DNA from: Chlorocebus sabaeus
Taxonomy: Eukaryota > Chordata > Mammalia > Primates > Cercopithecidae
Direction of reading: 5' to 3'
DNA: 64,000 nucleotides
Assembly: GCF_047675955.1 (NCBI RefSeq)
Contig: NC_132915.1
Span: forward strand, 47,754,026 to 47,818,025
In this document: piece by piece, positions 1 through 10,258 of the stretch
How the letters are laid out: each line of letters opens with the position of its first letter
Position numbering within the stretch: the first letter of the stretch is position 1
Notes under the pieces: generated by a model
Database searches by the model: none
What the model saw: only the letters and a program-made list of their open reading frames with translations
Told to the model about the DNA's origin: nothing
Position numbers and translations under genes: made by a program

Positions 1-667
1 TTTATGTGTGTATATAAATATACATACATACACATACGTGAATTTGCATCTATAAATTTTGCATTTCATAATGACATATTCTTTGCCACTAGATCAGCTA
101 TACTATTTTTGGAAACATTACTCTCTACTTGGAAATCATAACCTCTCAGTCAATCTAAATATGACTTCATAACTTTTATAGTTTTTACCCATACTTTTGC
201 AAAACCTTATTGTGATTGCAAAATAGCTCTGTGTGGTTAAGGGGATAAAAGAGAGTAACCTTGCATTACATACCCTAAAAATGCTTCGAGTCTCTGTTTG
301 GGTATTGGGATCTGGATATGTCTGATGTGTCCGTGTGCTAGTGTGAGCAGAAAATCTAAGAGGTTAAATAAGTGAGGGTTTTTAAATCAAAACTTTGACT
401 CTATTTCTTCTCCAGTTGCTAATTAAATTAAAGTCGAATACCCAGAACAATGCTTCCAGGATTCCCTTGATCCTGGAAAAAAGATTAACATTAACTTAAA
501 ATGCAGAGCAGCATTAATTTTATTCATTAGGCCTAAATAACGCTCTTATTAATTTATCATTCTCCTTTAGAAGGGGGGTCTAAAAGTTCTATTGTCAAAT
601 GCTAAGGATTTTTTCATTAAAAATTTTATTCTACTTTAATTCTCTATTGACATGATAGTAGTACATT
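1..667. other. Intergenic, no gene seen
   Basis: AT-rich unique sequence. The first 45 bases are a degenerate TA/CA/TG low-complexity tract. I see no reading frame, repeat family or motif worth naming in the rest. Confidence 0.6.
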
Positions 668-977
668 TTGATTTTTGTTTTTGTTTTTGTTTTTTGAGAT
701 GGAGTCTTGCTCTGTCACCCAGGCTGAAGTGCAGTGGTGCTATCTCGGCTCACTGCAACCTCTGCCTCCTGGATTCAAGCGATTCTCCTACCTCAGCCTC
801 CCAGGTAGCTGGGATTACAGGAGTGTGCTACGACACCCAGCTAATTTTTGCATTTTTAGTAGAGACAGGGTTGTACTATGTTGGCCAGTCTGGTCTCAAA
901 CTCCTGACCTCAAGTGATCCACCCACATCAGCCTTCCAGAGTGCCGGGATTACAGACATGAACCACCATACCCGGCC
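668..977 (-). mobile_element. AluS-type SINE
   Basis: A full-length Alu in reverse orientation: a T-rich head, then the GAGATGGAGTCTTGCTCTGTC block, both monomers, and the CCCGGCC terminus at 971-977. It is flanked by a target-site duplication GATAGTAGTA (654-663 and 978-987). Moderate divergence from consensus fits an S-type rather than a Y-type copy. The open frames across it are Alu shadows. Confidence 0.93.
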
Positions 978-1021
978 GATAGTAGTAAAATTTAAAACGA
1001 CTTCTTAAAATTTTATATACA

Positions 1022-1148
1022 CAAAAATCACCTGGGGATATTGTTGAAATGCAAATACTGATTCCGAAGGTCCAGAGTTGGGCCTGAGATTGCGCATTCT
1101 TAATAAGCACCAGGTGGTTTCTAGACAACATTTTGAACAAGATTTTAA
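1022..1148 (+). mobile_element. MER5A-like hAT fragment
   Basis: The segment follows the MER5A order: an AATCACCTGGGGA block, a GAAATGCAAAT block, a GGGCCTGAGA block and AGCACCAGGTGGTT near the end. It lacks the terminal inverted repeats, so it is an internal fragment of this non-autonomous hAT transposon. It lies directly after the Alu. Confidence 0.6.
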
Positions 1149-2409
1149 AGTATCTAAGCATGTACTGCAAAGTTTCACCAACAGCATTATTTTTCTGTGA
1201 CCCACAATGGCTTCCTAAAGTGTGCTTGCCTGAGTTCTCCTTCTGATGCCAAGTTCAGCATTACTCACTCTTTTCTTACTTATGTTAGAGGTTGCTAATC
1301 CAGAAGAATGTCTCAATAAACCTTCTTATGGACTTGGAACTGATCTAGTTCTAACTTTTCTCCAGGTGTGTGTTTGTGCGAACCTTAAAAATATTCTAGC
1401 GGTGTGTAGAAAACTAAAGCATGCTTTAGACACATATTTTGTGCATTTAAAAGGGTTTCATGTGACTTACTCCTGGGATCTCATCCCAAACTGCCTATAC
1501 TGTTTCCCTAATCCCCATGCATGACAGAACTAAAAGAGGCTGGTGAATTCCTCTATACCAGAGATACTAGGGCAAGGCCAATCCATTGCCTTTCAACTTC
1601 TCCTTGCACGAGGCACACATCCCTTGAGCTAGAATGAAAACTGTACATCTCAAAGGGATAAATAAATGTTTGCTGAATGAGATTGAATGAGAGGGGCAGA
1701 AAGTTGAGGCCCCCTGTACCACTAACAGAACAGTAAGTACTTTTAATTGGGCAGGAAGTGGGTTAGAATGATTAGCCCCATAGTGATTTAGCCATAAATG
1801 ATCTGTACAAACATAAAACAGGCTGAATGGGTCATATGACATTTGGATATATTAGGTCCCTACAGAGATGGTAGGGAAATGGTGCCAAACTGCCCAGATG
1901 CGTACGCTAATCATTGAATGCCAGAGAGACTGTATAGGCCAGGGATGTGGAACAATGGTTAAATGCCCTCTACTAGGTGTACACACTACACACACGCCAT
2001 ACCTGTGCCATCAACCCCTGGTCACCTACTGGACAATATCCAAAAAGTAGATTACATTCAAGACAGACCTAGGGGACCAGTTCAGGTTCAGAAATGCCCC
2101 AGAGGTGTTTTTACTTGTTGAAATGTTGAATTTATATGTCCAGCATGCAGATGCAGAAGAGGGCTGCTTAGGATGACTTTCAAGAGTCTGGCACTGTCAG
2201 AAGAAAATCCCATAAAATATCCCACTGTTGGAAGAAGCTAAAAGTGTATCAGTGTGCCTCATTATTCACAAGTCTCTCTTGGACTAAGCTTGTACATGTT
2301 CATTCAGAGACAATTATGAACATCCTTTAAGATGTTTGAAGACCCAGATTCCTGAAATTTGGAAGAAACTGCACTGGGGATAAGAATTAGTATATAGGAC
2401 TCTATACTA
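1149..2409. other. Intergenic, possible L2 tail
   Basis: No gene is supported. Around 1655-1695 an AATAAATGTTTGCTGAATGA string resembles the 3' tail of an L2 LINE, with weaker L2-like sequence before it from about 1500. The remainder, to 2409, looks unique. A few short open frames here have no recognisable domain. Confidence 0.45.
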
Positions 2410-3179
2410 GAAACTTAAAATCTTAGACTTGGAAGCAACATTAGAGGTCATTAGTCCAAACTGCCACTCAAAGCTGGAATCCTCTTTGCTATATTCCTTG
2501 GCAGATGGTCACCCAGCCTCTGCTTGAACATTTCCAGAAGTCTTCACCTTCTTCCACCTTGACAAAGAAAATCTCTCAGCTGCCCCAAAGTCTTCTCTGT
2601 CTCAAGTCAACAGCCCCGTTCTTCTAACTTTTCTTCCCTTGACCAATCCTTACCCACCTAAATAAGTAGCAAATTATCAAGATCCTTCTAAAAATGTGAC
2701 CTCCAGGACTGATCATGGTACTCATAAGACCTCACTAGTACAGATGCAGCACAACTAATGTCTATGTATGCTGGGTTGTTTTTTTAAATTCATGTGGCAT
2801 AAAATTGTACATTTTTCCACCAGCCATGACACTTCAGAATTTTACAAAGTTTATAGAAAACTGAAAGCCCATAGCATTTTCACATGAACAATGATAAAAC
2901 CCTTCCTTATTCTCTGTAGGATAATGAATTTTCCTTTTAAACCTAAATTCAGAATCTGACATATATCTCTTTAAAGAGGCCAGCTCATTAACTTTGGTCT
3001 GTTGTTCTGGTTGGAAAGGAGTTTTCTTAGCTACTCATCTCAGTTGTGTGCCAACCATAGATTACATAAAATACTCTTTTTTGTGTCTTTAATCAAATCG
3101 TTGATGAAAATGTTTATTAGACCAATCTTGAGTCTGTCACATATCTCTTTATATTGGCATTAATTTACTAGTTTCTGTA

Positions 3180-3240
3180 GACCTATCAGAGAGCCCAGCA
3201 CATAGTAACTGCTCAATAAATGTTTGTTGAGTTAAATGTA
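3180..3240 (+). mobile_element. L2/MIR 3' tail fragment
   Basis: CCCAGCACATAGTAACTGCT followed by CAATAAATGTTTGTTGAGTT is the conserved 3' end shared by L2 and MIR elements in sense orientation. It is only about 60 bases long and sits within the L3/CR1 relic. Confidence 0.6.
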
Positions 3241-3272
3241 CAGGTTTTCACCACGTATGTATCTTTCAACTA

Positions 3273-3529
3273 GAATCTTAGGTAGCCCACATTATTCTGT
3301 GTTTCCCATAGCAAATAACCAAAAATTATCAAATGCTTTGCTAAAATAGTCATATAGTAGAAATGAGCACTAGATTGAGCCGATAAAACCCACATTCCGA
3401 ATCTTATGTAGCTTACATTAGTCTGTCTTTCCCATAGCACATCACCAAAAATTATCAAATGCTTTGCTAAAATAAAGTAGTCATATAGTAGAAATGAGCA
3501 GTAGATTGAGCCAAGAAAACCCACATTCC
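3273..3529. repeat. Diverged tandem duplication, two units
   Basis: Unit 1 spans 3273-3398 (126 bases) and unit 2 spans 3399-3529 (131 bases). Both run from GAATCTTA to CCCACATTCC and share a long AATTATCAAATGCTTTGC core. They differ at scattered positions and by a small insertion after CTAAAATA in unit 2. The divergence shows an old event. The 117-codon minus-strand open frame over it is a by-product of the duplication. Confidence 0.92.
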
Positions 3530-3599
3530 AGTGGTTGCTTGCTGAGGGCCTCAGATAACCTCTTTTATTGTCCTTGTTTCCCCTTTGTTTGAAAACAGG

Positions 3600-3702
3600 A
3601 ATCATTAGTACCGGCTCTGACACTCACACAATTATTATAAGGATCAAGTGTGATAACATATGTGAAGATAGTTTATAAATTATTTGTAGTATGATGGTTC
3701 TT
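3600..3702 (+). mobile_element. MIR fragment
   Basis: A GCTCTGACACTCACA block and TTATTATAAGGATCAAGTGTGATAA match the centre and 3' part of a sense MIR (consensus ...GTTGTGAGGATTAAATGAG...). Edges are approximate. Confidence 0.45.
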
Positions 3703-5559
3703 CCATGAGTTAAAATTATGCCTGTACCTTTAGTTGTGGGATTTAGTGTCTTCAGGTAGTAGCAAGTGTCCCTACCTCCTTTGTTTCGAATCTTGCTTTA
3801 GCTTTTGAAACTTTGACTACTGGAAAATATATAGAGGTTTTAATTGACGTTTACTCAAAATAGGCAACATCGTCTAGTAGGATTAGAATGAAAACATTTT
3901 CATCTTTCTTACTATTTAAATCTTTTAAAATAACTTTGGCTAGTTGTTTTTAACCAACAAAACCTCCTGTTTGTTTTTAAAAGAATGGGGAAGTGTAAAT
4001 CCTGTAAAATGTGAATAGATGAGTAGGCTTTTATAAACCCTTCCCATGCTGGCTACAACTAAAAACAAAAACATAAAAACTTCATTTGTATGACTTTATC
4101 ACTCAAAAGTTGTGAACACTTTTAATGACTGTACATTAATTCTTCATATAGATTCTATTGAAGGCCTATAATAACCAAAATGGTATCAATGTTTGTGTTC
4201 TTTCCCCTAAAAGAATAAATGTCTTTATGAAGTGAAACATAACAGAATAACTCCTTATTTCCTCTGGCCTAGATTGGATAATTTTATTCATGAACTATGA
4301 TATAAATTATTGGAATGTCTTAGGATCTGTAATGGGTAGATTTAATTTAATATTGCCATTAAGAAAAAACAATTTTGAACTTCCCTGATGGGCTGATATT
4401 GGGGAAGCCAAATTGCTTTTAATAGACTTGATCTTGATATATGTAAAGTTGGTGATATACCTCAGCTCAAACTGGGCAACTACTCAGAAAGGTCAAATTC
4501 AAGGCAAAATTTGAAAAGGAAGCCATGATTTTATAACCAGCTTTATATTAATCCCAGAGATCTGAGCAGAAAACTTCATTTATTCACTCAAAGCTAATTA
4601 AACCTAACTACTGGCTACACACTTAAGAGTGGACTAGGAACATTTTCAAATAGTTCCACAAGTTTTAACAAAATGACTCATAAAATTGTAAAAGATCTGT
4701 TCCATAATGTGTATATGTCCTGACATATAGAACATGGAATTTCTACTGGATTCAATACAGAATGTGTCCATATAACACTTTGTTGTTTAGGGGAATGCTA
4801 ACTGCAATTCTCATATCTTTTCACCAATTCAAAGAGCTGTTAGAAACTGTAAATTTTAGTGTTTCACACAGGTAGGTTATCATAACAAATCATCTGGCCA
4901 GGAGATGCTGAACCTTTCTGTAACTTTTCCAACACAGGAAGGATAGCTTGTTCCATAGCTTCAGCAGCTTAGAAAAGAGCAATTTTAGGGAGAGTACATG
5001 TTTATATTTAGCCCTAAGCTGAGTTCCATCAAGGCAGCTCTTAAGAGACTGCAGAAGTTTTTAAAATTATCTTATTTAAAAGAATTCATTGTCATAAAAG
5101 CTTTGGTCAAGGTCCTTATGGGCCCATTTTCATGAAAAAAACAAAAAAAAAAAAACACAAAAAAACAAGAGGCCGAGCTCAGTTAGTAAAGAAGAAATGA
5201 TATTATTCCCAGAAGCTCCAGCATGCATCTCTTCTGTCTCACCTCCCAAACACAAAAGTTAAAATTCAATTTTGGCAAATTTTTATGGATACCTAGAGTA
5301 TGCCTGAACTATTGTATATACTCTGTAGTAAAGAACAGGATAGACAAGATTCCTGATCTTCATAGAGCCAACTTTCTATTAGAGCAGGCAGATGGGATAC
5401 ATGAGAACAGAAAATGAGAAAAATAAAAGAAAATGTTCAAGAGTAATGAAGATTTTGAAGAAAATAAAACAGGTAGATTACCTGTTTTAAATTGGGCAGG
5501 TGGTTAGAAAATTCTGCAAGAGGTATGGCATCTCCACCCTGAAGACAGAGTGATATTTT
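3703..5559. other. Intergenic, no gene seen
   Basis: Mostly AT-rich unique sequence. An A-rich low-complexity tract lies at 5130-5168 and has no SINE body next to it. Nothing else in this stretch could be assigned to a family. Confidence 0.5.
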
Positions 5560-5915
5560 AGAAATGCAGTTGGTTAATGTCACTCCAACCCTGAATTGAA
5601 ACACTCAAATGGCTTCTACAGTCTTTAACATGACCTGCCTGCCCTGCAAGATCTGGCTGAGTCTGCCTCTCGCATCTCATTTAGTACCGTTCCCCAGCTT
5701 GCTGGTATCACCTTATTCAGTATTCAGTTCTATGTGCCTCTTCAAGATCATAACCACAGTTGAATTTTTCATGTATGTGATGCTTTGACTGGTGTCTAAG
5801 TCAACTATTAGACTGGGAACTCCATGAAGACAGGGACTACATCTGGCTTTGATCACCACTGTATCCCCAGCACCTGGTGCAACATCTGGGTCACAATAGA
5901 TGCTAAATGCATGCT
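5560..5915 (+). mobile_element. L2 LINE 3' end
   Basis: Sense L2 3' region. Landmarks in order are TGGCTTCTACAGTCTTTAAC, TGCAAGATCTGGCTGAGTC, TAGACTGGGAACTCCATGAA, GACAGGGACTAC, and CACTGTATCCCCAGCACCTG. These follow the L2 consensus closely enough to be sure of the family. It is an old non-functional fragment. Confidence 0.8.
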
Positions 5916-6204
5916 TTGTAACTTGTGAAAGCATAAAAGTCAAAGAGGGAGCTGAGATGTCATGGCATAGCAGTTCCCAAAACCAGTCTGCTCTAGGATT
6001 ATACAATCTAGTAATTCTTTTCAAGAATCATTTTAAAAGTTTATTGCTCACACAGGTATGGTATATTGAGTGCCTGTTGTACAAGGACTTATACTAGATA
6101 CTTTAGGAAATAAAAAGATGAAAATACATGGCCTCTGTCACTACAGAATTTATATCTTTAGTCTCTTCATAAGTGAGAAAACCTTAAGGTAGACTGTAGC
6201 AAGT
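5916..6204. other. Intergenic, no gene seen
   Basis: Unique sequence between two L2 fragments. No motif or frame stands out. Confidence 0.5.
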
Positions 6205-7090
6205 ATTCATTTATTTATCCAACCAATAAATGTGCCAGACACTGCTCTGGGGATGTAATGGTGAGTCTCTGACTTTACATAGTTATGATCTAATGGGGAA
6301 ACCAGAATTGGTCAAATACTCACACAAATATGTAGCTGCAACACTGATCTGTGTTATGAAGGAACACACTACTATGAGAATATATGGAAGGGGTTGGAGG
6401 TAGGGGCTCTGATCTATTTGGTTAGGTAGGAGACTTGAAGTCCAGGGAAGGGTTCTGATGGAGAGTATTCTAAGAAGAAATGGAAGTGAACTGGACCTTT
6501 GAAGAGATCTGTGAAGCCAGGACAGAGAGCAGAGGAATGTGGTGTATTAATCCATTTTCACGCTGCTGATAAAGACATACCCAAGACTGGGCAAGCCTCA
6601 CAATCATGGCGGATGGCAAGGAGGAGCAAGTCACATCTTACATGGATGGTGGCAGGCAAAGAGAGGGCTTGTACAGAGAAACTCCCATTTTTAAAACCAT
6701 CCCATCTTGTGAGACCCATTCACTATCATGAGAACAGCACGGGAAAAACATGATTCAGCCATCTTCCTCAGGTTTCCTCCCACAACAGGTGGCGATTATG
6801 GGAGCTACAAGATGAGATTTGGGTGGGGACATGGAGTCTAGCCATATTATGTGGTTAGATAATATTTGACCTTTTACTTTAAAGAATAGGTAAACGTGTT
6901 TAAATGGATAATCTTGCGTAAAGCTAGAAGGGCAGGTCAGGGAAACAGCAACAACCAGATTCAACAGTAATAGAATTGGGGGCACCCTGGAAGGTTTTCA
7001 GGGGTTTAGATTGGTTTGAGGATTGCAAGTCTGAAGGAGGCTAGTGGGAAATAAGGGCAGAAGTAGAGGCTGAAGAAGATTGTACAGGAC
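6205..7090 (-). mobile_element. L2 LINE, antisense, split by an LTR
   Basis: The left part (6205-6537) begins with TTTATCCAACCAATAAATGT and GCCAGACACTGCTCTGGGGA, the antisense L2 tail. The right part (6855-7090) has CTGGAAGGTTTTCAGGGGT and later antisense L2-like text. The MST-type LTR at 6543-6849 was inserted between the parts. The right part is less certain than the left. Confidence 0.55.
6543..6849 (-). mobile_element. Solo MST/THE1-type MaLR LTR
   Basis: Antisense LTR of the ERVL-MaLR group. It opens TGTATTAATCCATTTTCACG, carries CCTCACAATCATGGCGGATG and ACTATCATGAGAACAGCACG, and ends near GAGATTTGGGTGGGGACATG. A perfect 5-bp target duplication TGTGG flanks it (6538-6542 and 6850-6854). 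About 50-60 bases present in the consensus after GACTGGGCAA are missing. No internal region remains, so it is a solo LTR formed by recombination. Confidence 0.88.
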
Positions 7091-7189
7091 TGTAAATGCT
7101 CAGGGAAGGATGTGGGGCTTGCTTTAGGAGAAGGTGTCCAGCCACTCACCTCTTCCATTTCCTTCCTTCACACTTCTCTATGGCCAGTG

Positions 7190-7672
7190 TCAGAGAAAAG
7201 CATGACTGGACCACATCCCATGCACCTCCTCAAGCAAATCACTTTTTTCATGCTCTGCTCTTTTCCCAATTTCAGCATCCTCTTTCTTGCTCTTGCTTAT
7301 TTCACCTCTAGTCAGTTCTTTTCTGATCAGGGGAACACTTGATTCTGTATCCTTCTTTACCTTGCACTACATTGGCTCCCTTTATCTCAACAGACAAGCT
7401 TCTTCAGACAGTGGTCTGCACGGCCTCTCTGCACTTCCCCAATTGCCCAGTACATCTTCAGCCCACTGCTCCTTTAAACTACTCTTGCCAAGGTCACCCA
7501 CGGCCCACCTCTCTGTTGCTCAGCAGACACTTTTCAGCTCTTATTTTACTTTACCTCTCTGTGAGTAATTGATGCTGCTGATTCCTCCCTCCTCCAGGAA
7601 AATCCCTCTTTAGTTTCCAGAACCACATCCTTTTTTCTCAGCCATCTTCATAGAATCCTTTCTCCTGCACTA
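7190..7672 (+). mobile_element. L2 LINE, ORF2-region relic
   Basis: The plus strand follows the older L2 reverse-transcriptase region: ACTCTTGCCAAGGTCACCCA near 7484, then CAGCTCTTATTTTACTTTAC and CTCTCTGTGAGTAATTGATG, the degenerate counterpart of the DLSxAFDTVDH motif, then CCTCCCTCCTCCAGGAAA. Several frames stay open by chance of low stop content, but the coding sequence is decayed. Confidence 0.6.
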
Positions 7673-8019
7673 TATTATACAGCATGACCTGGAAGCAGAC
7701 TCTGAGATGGAGAGCTTCCTGCAAAAATGTTTGTTGGGGAGTGCCCTTGAGAGATACACCTGTAAGGAAGACAGGAAGGCAGGAGCAGTAGGTGGAGGGT
7801 TAAGCTGACCCACCGTCAAGTTGTAGCCAACCATAAGGGACACTCTAGAGCTAAAATAACCCTTCGGAATTGTCTTAAATTGTAGCCAGAGTGGCTCAGT
7901 CTTGTTATCTGAGCATCAGCCAGTCATTGGCTGTGGGTCACCATCTAGGACGGTTGTAATCTTGGGCAAGGCAATTCTCTGTGGCTAAGAGGGATTCCCA
8001 TGGAGGGCCACACTGCATA
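7673..8019. other. Unclassified insertion within L2
   Basis: About 345 bases between two parts of the L2 relic that do not read as L2. Its composition (AGCATGACCTGGAAGCAGAC, TTGTAGCCAACCATAAGG, TCAGCCAGTCATTGGC) feels like a medium-reiterated mammalian repeat, but I cannot name the family. Confidence 0.35.
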
Positions 8020-8520
8020 TCAAAACTGAACTCACTATCTCCACTCCAGTCCTCTTGCAAATCCACTGCTTATCTTCATGTCTCAACTTCCTCAATAGCA
8101 GCAACAGCGTCTGCCTAGCTAGGCTGCCAGAGCAGTGTTCTCTCCATGTCCCGTGTCCAAATAGTCACCATGGCCTGTAAATTTTACATCATTCACATAT
8201 CTTGTATTCACTCCCTTTTCTCCATCCCCAGTGCTGCTAGTTTGGTTCGGAGTCTGAATTGTCCCTCCAATTTCTCCCAATGAGACCCCTTCTTCTAGTC
8301 GTGACAGACTGCAATCTATTACTCTGTTTTGCACAATGCTTAAAATCCTTAACTGCCTTCTCACTGCTACAGGGCCAAGTCTGAACTCCTTAGGATGTCA
8401 CAGAAATCATCTACTGACCTGCCTCCCTGTCCACCCCCAGCACCTCCCTTTCTGAATTCTTTTTGAACTTGCTCCTAGCTAACTGGCCTTCTAGGGTCTA
8501 AGTTACAGAGATAACTTTTG
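8020..8520 (+). mobile_element. L2 LINE, continuation
   Basis: Resumes with AAAACTGAACTCACTATCTC, then CAAGTCTGAACTCCTTAGGA and TGACCTGCCTCCCTGTCC, in the order expected for sense L2 downstream of the 7190-7672 segment. Confidence 0.55.
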
Positions 8521-8759
8521 AGAGGTAAGGAAAGCTACCGACAACACTAGATCATATTATACTTGGCAGTGATTTCTTCTCAGTGACAAACAAAGCCCTT
8601 GACCCAGAACAGTGATAAGCAAAGCATTTCATTAAATACCAGTATTAACCCCAGGAGATCACATGACCTTTTGAGCTGACCAGCTTTGGCAAAAACACAG
8701 CTCCTGCCTGCTAGCTGGGCTAATCTGAGACTGAAAGTTGCCACTAAATCCTGATTAAG
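8521..8759. other. Intergenic, no gene seen
   Basis: Unique sequence leading into the GC-rich patch. Nothing assigned. Confidence 0.5.
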
Positions 8760-8907
8760 CATGACTTATGCCCCCAGCTGTTAACACTGATACACTCGCA
8801 GTGCCAAGACCAGGCGCCATTCCCCAGGCACTTACACACGCCTGTCTGCTAATGCCCGCTGCTGTTGCTGCCCGCTGGAATGGGAAGGAGAGGATCAAGG
8901 TCACTCT

Positions 8908-8914
8908 TGAGTCA
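8908..8914. promoter_or_regulatory. AP-1/TRE motif TGAGTCA
   Basis: A perfect TGAGTCA heptamer, with AGGTCA (a nuclear-receptor half site) seven bases upstream at 8898-8903. A heptamer match is expected by chance several times in a window of this size; only its place in the GC-rich patch makes it worth noting. Confidence 0.3.
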
Positions 8915-9717
8915 GTGAGGAGCCAGGAAACTTTTGCTAACGCGTGCCTGATGGTGGTATGCTGGTTTTTGTTTATTCTCTGCATCAGGCCAGACAACGT
9001 CAAGCAGAATCTGAAGTCTCTTCATTGGCATTATGTGACCTGAAAGCATTCGCTGCACGTTTCTAGTCTTAATCATAGGAAGAGAAAGGAGGGGGAGAGA
9101 TGGAGAAAAAATTAGGATAGGAATGATAAGAGAAAGAGAGAGAGAGAAAGACTATCAACCGAACTTGTTATTTTTGAAAAATAACTTCTGGTGAAAATGG
9201 AGCTCCTCTGGAAAACACAGGCCAGTTTTGCTTTCAGAGCAGGAGCTCGCCTTTTGATCTTTTGCTAAGAACCCAACACCCTCAGGGCAGCCACCCCCAC
9301 GGACAGCTGAAGGCGGCCTCCCAGCCCCTCGGGTGGCCAGGGATGTTTTTGCTTTGGTGTCAGCAGGACCTGACGGCAGTATTTTGGAACCAAGGCTGGC
9401 TTCCTTCTCCTCTCTCCGGCCCCATCCCCTTGCTCGGGTTTCAAGCGTGTCCCTTCTGCACTGCCCTCTTGCATTCGCTTTCTTCTCGAGCTGGTGAATG
9501 TTACCCTAGAGGGGGCTGCAGCACCGCAGGCTTCCTCCTCGCCGCCACCATTTGCTATTGTTGGCTGCGACTCCGGTGCCCGGCGCCAACTCCTCCGCAG
9601 CTAGTGAGGACCCTGCACTCGGCTCACCCAAACAGACGAGCCGGCGCAGAGTCTGCACACGCCGGGCAGCCCCTCTCCCTCACCCCCACGATTCTGAGCA
9701 CGGAGATGCTCATTGCA

Positions 9718-9745
9718 CCACGTGTGCATTTCCCCACGTGTGCAT
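9718..9745. promoter_or_regulatory. Paired CACGTG E-boxes in a 12-mer repeat
   Basis: The 12-mer CCACGTGTGCAT occurs twice, at 9718-9729 and 9734-9745, so the two palindromic CACGTG cores are 16 bases apart. Such boxes bind bHLH-ZIP factors of the MYC/MAX, USF and MITF type. The pairing and the CpG-rich setting favour function over chance, but binding is unproven. Confidence 0.45.
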
Positions 9746-9867
9746 GGTCCACTGCACCCAGGCACATGCAGCCTCGATTCACACTGGCTTATCTCCAGTC
9801 CGGAGCCTTTGTCCCCCACCCGCGTTTATGCACACTCCCCTGCGCCCATGATGGGTTGTTGGCAGGG

Positions 9868-9906
9868 TTTTTTGTTTTTTTTTTTTCTTTTTTCTTTTCC
9901 TTTTAT
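9868..9906. repeat. T-rich low-complexity tract
   Basis: Runs of T broken by single G or C residues, at the right edge of the GC-rich patch. No SINE body is attached. Confidence 0.8.
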
Positions 9907-10249
9907 TTTCAAAGGATCCATATTAGTTTCCTGTAAAATTCCTTTGGAGGCTTCCTGGACATTGCGTTCTGAAAGCTTTTTATGAAACACGGTGTCATCT
10001 TCACTAGGTCATGACCGCCCTGCCAGGGACTTGTGTGTCCTGCATTCGCAAATTCCAAGCCCCTCAGGCAACATGGCCTAGAAACAAATCACCCCTGGTG
10101 CCTATGTCTTCATTTTCCTTTAATGTGTTCCAGTAAGGCATTAAAGAATAGATAACACTGTAACACTGAATTTGCTCGTTGTTATTCCTTACTGAGGATG
10201 CTCAGTTTTTGGAAATATGTGGCAGATATCAGTAAATGGCAAACATCAT
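9907..10249. other. Intergenic, no gene seen
   Basis: Unique sequence between the GC-rich patch and the Alu cluster. No motif stands out. Confidence 0.5.
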
Positions 10250-10258
10250 TATAATAGC

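Larger units (their letters stand above)
2415..3540 (-). mobile_element. L3/CR1 LINE relic
   Basis: An antisense L3/CR1 3' region. It starts with the conserved GGAAG..ACATTAGAGGTCATTAGTCCAA block near 2430-2460, then GGCAGATGGTCACCCAGCCT and CTTGAACA (2501-2530). Weaker matches continue through GTTGATGAAAATGTTTATTAGAC (about 3101-3123) to AATGCTTTGCTAAAAT. An L2 or MIR tail interrupts it at 3180-3240 and its right end has been tandemly duplicated. It is an old, inactive relic. Confidence 0.6.
8760..9870. promoter_or_regulatory. GC/CpG-rich patch, candidate orphan CpG island
   Basis: Composition changes sharply from the AT-rich surroundings. From about 9240 to 9860, and most densely at 9470-9680, CpG dinucleotides are frequent (CTCGCCGCC, CCGGTGCCCGGCGCC, GACGAGCCGGCGC). 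By eye the dense core passes the usual CpG-island look. It holds two CACGTG boxes and, on its left side, an AP-1-type site. No known gene start is recognised here, so promoter or enhancer function is inference from composition. The ADAMTSL1 start codon lies about 36 kb to the right. Confidence 0.45.
9343..9936 (+). other. Longest open frame of the window, 197 codons from ATG
   Basis: This frame is open from 9262 and has its first ATG at 9343, ending at a stop at 9934-9936. I recognise no domain. The protein would be rich in Pro, Ala, Arg, His and Cys, and its end is a phenylalanine run read from the T-rich tract at 9868-9906. An uninterrupted frame is not surprising in GC-rich DNA, where stop codons are rare. 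I treat it as probably non-coding; an unannotated exon cannot be excluded from sequence alone. Confidence 0.2.

Noticed and set aside
652..1008. 118-codon plus-strand frame with a plausible-looking protein
   Set aside because: It is read straight through the antisense AluS at 668-977; such frames are common in Alus and carry no conserved protein.
9504..9520. CCCTAGAGGGGGCTG, looks like a CTCF site
   Set aside because: The spacing between the AG and GGC blocks is off by one and two core positions fail, unlike the full match at 14030.
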